Positions 61,141-64,000 of a stretch of DNA of 64,000 bases are shown here, in pieces. The stretch is from Musa acuminata AAA Group (lineage: Eukaryota > Streptophyta > Magnoliopsida > Zingiberales > Musaceae): NCBI RefSeq assembly GCF_036884655.1, contig NC_088335.1, positions 45,502,501-45,566,500 of the forward strand, given 5' to 3'. The position numbers and the translations under genes were made by a program. Under the pieces are notes generated by a model. That model worked only from the letters and a program-made list of their open reading frames with translations. It was not told the DNA's origin and did no database searches. Position 1 is the stretch's first letter. The number at the start of each line of letters is the position of its first letter.

Positions 61141-61875
61141 CTAAGCCAGCATCACGTAGACTCCAAATGCAGTGAGATACTCTGTAGTTGCTTGTCCAAA
61201 GAAGCCCTTAATCTCGTCATATTCTACGTTGACTTCAAAAAAGGTTCCACCCCCACCTCCATATGGACCGTATGTCTTTCCAAGATTGGTGGTAAACGTG
61301 AGCTGAGACACACATGGAAATTCAGAACAGTCGTGTTTGACATACCCAGAAACGGAGGTGAGGTATTCATCTTGCATGAGACTAAACTGCGAGGCAATTA
61401 GAGCGATGATACATTTAGCGTCTTATATATTTGATAGCAGGTATTAGTAGGAGGGAGGGGAAGGCAAAAGAATAGATGCATGGATGGATGGAGGTCGGAG
61501 AGGCATGCCTGGAATAGTTCACCGCCGGGGCCTCCATATCTGGGAGTTACGCGAGGGGTTCCGTCGATGTCGAAGGTTATCTTAATGGAGTTTACGCATG
61601 AAGCAGCGCCAATGCTGATGCCTGTGATTTTGTCTGCAGGTTCCATGGACCAACGAGACTCGTTGCCGCATGGACGTTTGGGGACGCCCCCTCGGGCATG
61701 CGCGGCCGTCTTGATCTGGTTGGAAGCCTGCACCACCATGCATCATCCATCACAAACCACATAGAGTAAGAATAGAAACTGCAGTACTACATAATAGATA
61801 GGCCTCCCTCTAAAGGAAGCAAAGCTATATTCTTTCGGTGGAGGCAGAATATCTATATGGCGTCTCTCTCACCAT
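61141..61875 (-). CDS. Jacalin-related lectin JRL8
   Basis: Three exons: 61873-61875, 61509-61727, 61141-61386; 155 aa. It differs from JRL1 at two residues by eye (Ser for Ala in RWSMEP, Val for Ile in SCVNS), including the rare KRPCGN variant that loses one Cys. The loop reads GQATTEYLTAFGVY. Introns, leader, TATA (61967-61974) and 180 bp of upstream sequence with the unusual 'agctgtcacgactgggact' phrase are also nearly identical to JRL1, although the two are 40 kb apart. Confidence 0.88.
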
Positions 61876-61974
61876 CAGCGAGCTTATGAAGGAAGGAACT
61901 CCTCTCACACCGGATGATATGCAAACACACTCGAGTCGATGGGGAGAGAGAGGATGGATGGGGGGGTATTTATA

Positions 61975-62450
61975 GAACCAAAAGGTGCATGAAGCTGTCA
62001 CGACTGGGACTAGTACCAATTCAAAGAGAACCAGCAGCAGCAGTACCTGTTATGAACCTGTTATGAATGGGATTTGTAACGATTCATTATGCATTTAAGC
62101 TGATCGGAAGACTCCCGTGAGTCTTGTACTATTTTATTTTTATTAAAGAACTAGTAAGAATGATGCTCTTTCTTTGTGCATTTATGTTTGTCTCCCAAAT
62201 CATTGAGCTTCTTTCGTATTTAATTAAAAGACCAACAAAATAATACAATGAGCTTAATCTTCCAAGCCAAACTAGTGAAATTTGACATTGTAGATCATCC
62301 ATTCCCATCCACCACCACATTCGTATATCTAAGTTGATCATCGGAAAGTTCTAGTTTCGAGTAATAATCGAAGTTGAATTTAGATCAATTGTTACATATA
62401 CATGGAGATATATAATTATGCCATTAGTTTTCTTATATTTGAATTAAGAC
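61975..62450. other. JRL8 upstream region
   Basis: No gene is seen. A palindrome variant (agactcccgtgagtct) is at about 62,108-62,123, only 135 bp before the TATA box as in JRL1. Array homology ends at about 62,450. Confidence 0.6.
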
Positions 62451-62869
62451 AAGCAACAAGCAAAAACTATCTTAACACTTTGGAACCCCTAGGTAGGAGC
62501 GTGCCAAATAATACTTTGATTATAGGGATAGATCATTGCATCGACATGAGCACTTTTACCTTAGATTGTCTGTAAGCTTGTAAAATCTATCTTTATATTG
62601 TACAGGTCCTAAGTTTATATTTGCATGGAGCAATAATAGTACTTTGCTTGTACGGAAGACTTAACTCTTGCGGACGAATATCACAAGGATATTGCAGACT
62701 TAAAATTAGCTAAGTCCAATTTGTGAAGATGGACAGCCGATGGATCTGTCGAGCCGCCCATAATATATATATATGGATTATCCTTAGATTCATCATAATA
62801 TTTATTGAATTGATGATGATTTATTAAGAAATCTAATAGGCCTGGCTATTGTTCTTTTTGAATAGATAT

Positions 62870-63848
62870 TGGATTTCCCCGCTTATCCATATTCTTTAGA
62901 CTAGACGACCCTTTAAAGATGTCAAAGAGCATGAAAGAGGAATGAATCGTACTGCTTTCTCATGTGGGGAACCATACAAGGTATTCAATGACAACGATCG
63001 AACACTTTGAGATCATGGCCGCCCTGTGAACTTCCTAACCCGAATTCACCTTAAACACCTTACATGTCTTTGAATCTATCTATTTCCTAAACCGACAGGT
63101 TTGAAGCAAAAGAGACAAGCAACTACTAGAAAGGCAAAGAAAGTAAGGAGACACAAGTGAGGGCATGACGCTCGTTGTGTCGGTACGTAACAGTATCTAT
63201 TGTCTTGCAAAAAGGGTCTGGCTTATCTCAATCTATGGAATATGAGATTTATGCAATTGTTTGATTCGTCTGTTTGCACAACCAAATCCAAGTAGAGTGC
63301 CCTCAGATGTGGATCACCCAAGACGGGGAATTGACTCGTCAATAATTTTCATCCACCGATACCGAAAGTGCTCTAGTTTTCCAAGCAATGGTTCTCTTGG
63401 TGAGCCCGTGCCAATGCAGATTGGTGCAGATAGGCGAAGAGAGTCCACGTACGAAGGTGGAACTCAAGAAAGAATAATGGCAGATTCAAGCAAAAGAACG
63501 ACTAGACATACCAATAGTTACTAGATTTTGGCTTTTCCTTGTTACTTGACCTGAACTTCGAGTCGGGCAAAAGAAAGGGATGCTGTGTATTTACTTTATT
63601 ATGTATCATATGCAAAAGATAGAGATTCCACTTCCATTACTGTTTGACTTGGGCCAAGAGAGGACTGTTGTTCCTGCTCTTCTTTCCTCGCTTCGGGGGA
63701 CCTCTGGTTTGCTTTAGGGCGTCCTAATCCTCTGAAGAGACATAGGGCCACTGAAGATAGAGCCAAAAAAAGGATCTTTCCGCGAGGGAGAATTCTGGCT
63801 CCACAGAGGTTCAACCTTTCTTATGTGGATAGAGCAAAAAGTAGAGTG
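62870..63848. other. Possible mitochondrial-DNA insertion (NUMT)
   Basis: Composition changes from AT-rich array spacer to mixed sequence without long A/T runs. Phrases such as 'cttcgagtcgggcaaaagaa' and ggggacctctggtttgcttt have the feel of plant mitochondrial intergenic DNA. No mitochondrial gene could be named; short frames on both strands (for example 63,261-63,524) are unassigned. The block 62,451-62,870 before it is also unexplained. Confidence 0.35.
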
Positions 63849-64000
63849 TTGGAAGCTTTAAGAACGAACGGTAAACTGCCCACAAGTCTCACATAGGCCC
63901 ACATTAGAAAAATTAAGTTTGGTATCTCCTGTTTAAACTATAAATAAGGGTATGGATTTTGAAGTCAGATGTACTACAAGAAAATCTAATTGTTTGTTTT
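63849..64000 (+). mobile_element. Start of an LTR, cut by the window edge
   Basis: It begins tgttggaagctttaagaa and contains gtctcacataggcccacatt and ctataaataaggg, then gaagtcagatgtactacaag. The last part matches the reverse complement of 33,610-33,690, so this is the same LTR family as the composite insertion at 31.4-33.7 kb, here in plus orientation. Confidence 0.6.

Overview
This window is nuclear DNA of a flowering plant, most likely a monocot. Genes have introns with plant-type junctions, TATAAATA promoters and AATAAA signals. Spacers are AT-rich and full of LTR retrotransposon debris and microsatellites. The jacalin-lectin expansion and repeat style would suit Zingiberales (Musa/Ensete-like), but that is a guess.

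Positions 1-20,800 are an ordinary gene region on mostly single-copy DNA. It holds the 3' end of a ubiquitin-conjugating enzyme (UBC16-like E2, + strand, last two exons), a complete nine-exon ERO1 thiol oxidase (3233-9918, +), a small secreted-peptide gene (11045-11263, -), a heavily decayed Ty3/gypsy element (about 12.75-16.97 kb), a LINE ORF1 fragment (about 17.05-17.5 kb), low-complexity and SINE-like sequence, and an intronless plastid YGGT/YLMG1 protein (19870-20541, -).

Positions 20,900-62,450 form a tandem array of small jacalin-related lectin (JRL) genes. There are seven apparently intact copies (JRL1-3 and JRL5-8), one copy broken by a one-base deletion (JRL4), and at least five exon-sized relics. 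Each gene has three exons: an ATG-only first exon, then two exons joined over an intron that appears to have a GC donor. The encoded 155-156 aa single-domain proteins have lost the Asp of the canonical GxxxD sugar-binding loop and carry 4-5 cysteines, so the group looks like a diverged lectin subfamily with changed ligand binding.

The centre of the array is a near-perfect 4.6-kb palindrome (34,448-39,076; arms about 2.3 kb, 9-bp spacer at 36,758-36,766) with JRL4 and JRL5 head to head. It sits inside a larger, interrupted inverted repeat carrying JRL3 and JRL6. An 803-bp block next to the axis occurs a third time at 27,780-28,582.

Several retroelements are inserted in the array: a 5.3-kb Ty1/copia element with both LTRs and a TATAA target duplication, an 880-bp TRIM with a CTAAT target duplication, a probable 1.25-kb solo LTR, and a composite LTR insertion at 31.36-33.72 kb. 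Uninterrupted paralogous copies of the flanks give the exact pre-insertion sites of the copia element and the TRIM.

The last 1.5 kb (from about 62,450) departs from the array. It includes a stretch that may be mitochondrial DNA in the nucleus and ends in the start of another LTR of the family seen at 33.4-33.7 kb.

Nothing links the genes functionally except that the lectins are a co-duplicated family. The most unusual element is the nested inverted-repeat lectin locus, which could produce hairpin RNA matching its own gene family. It could also be an assembly artefact.
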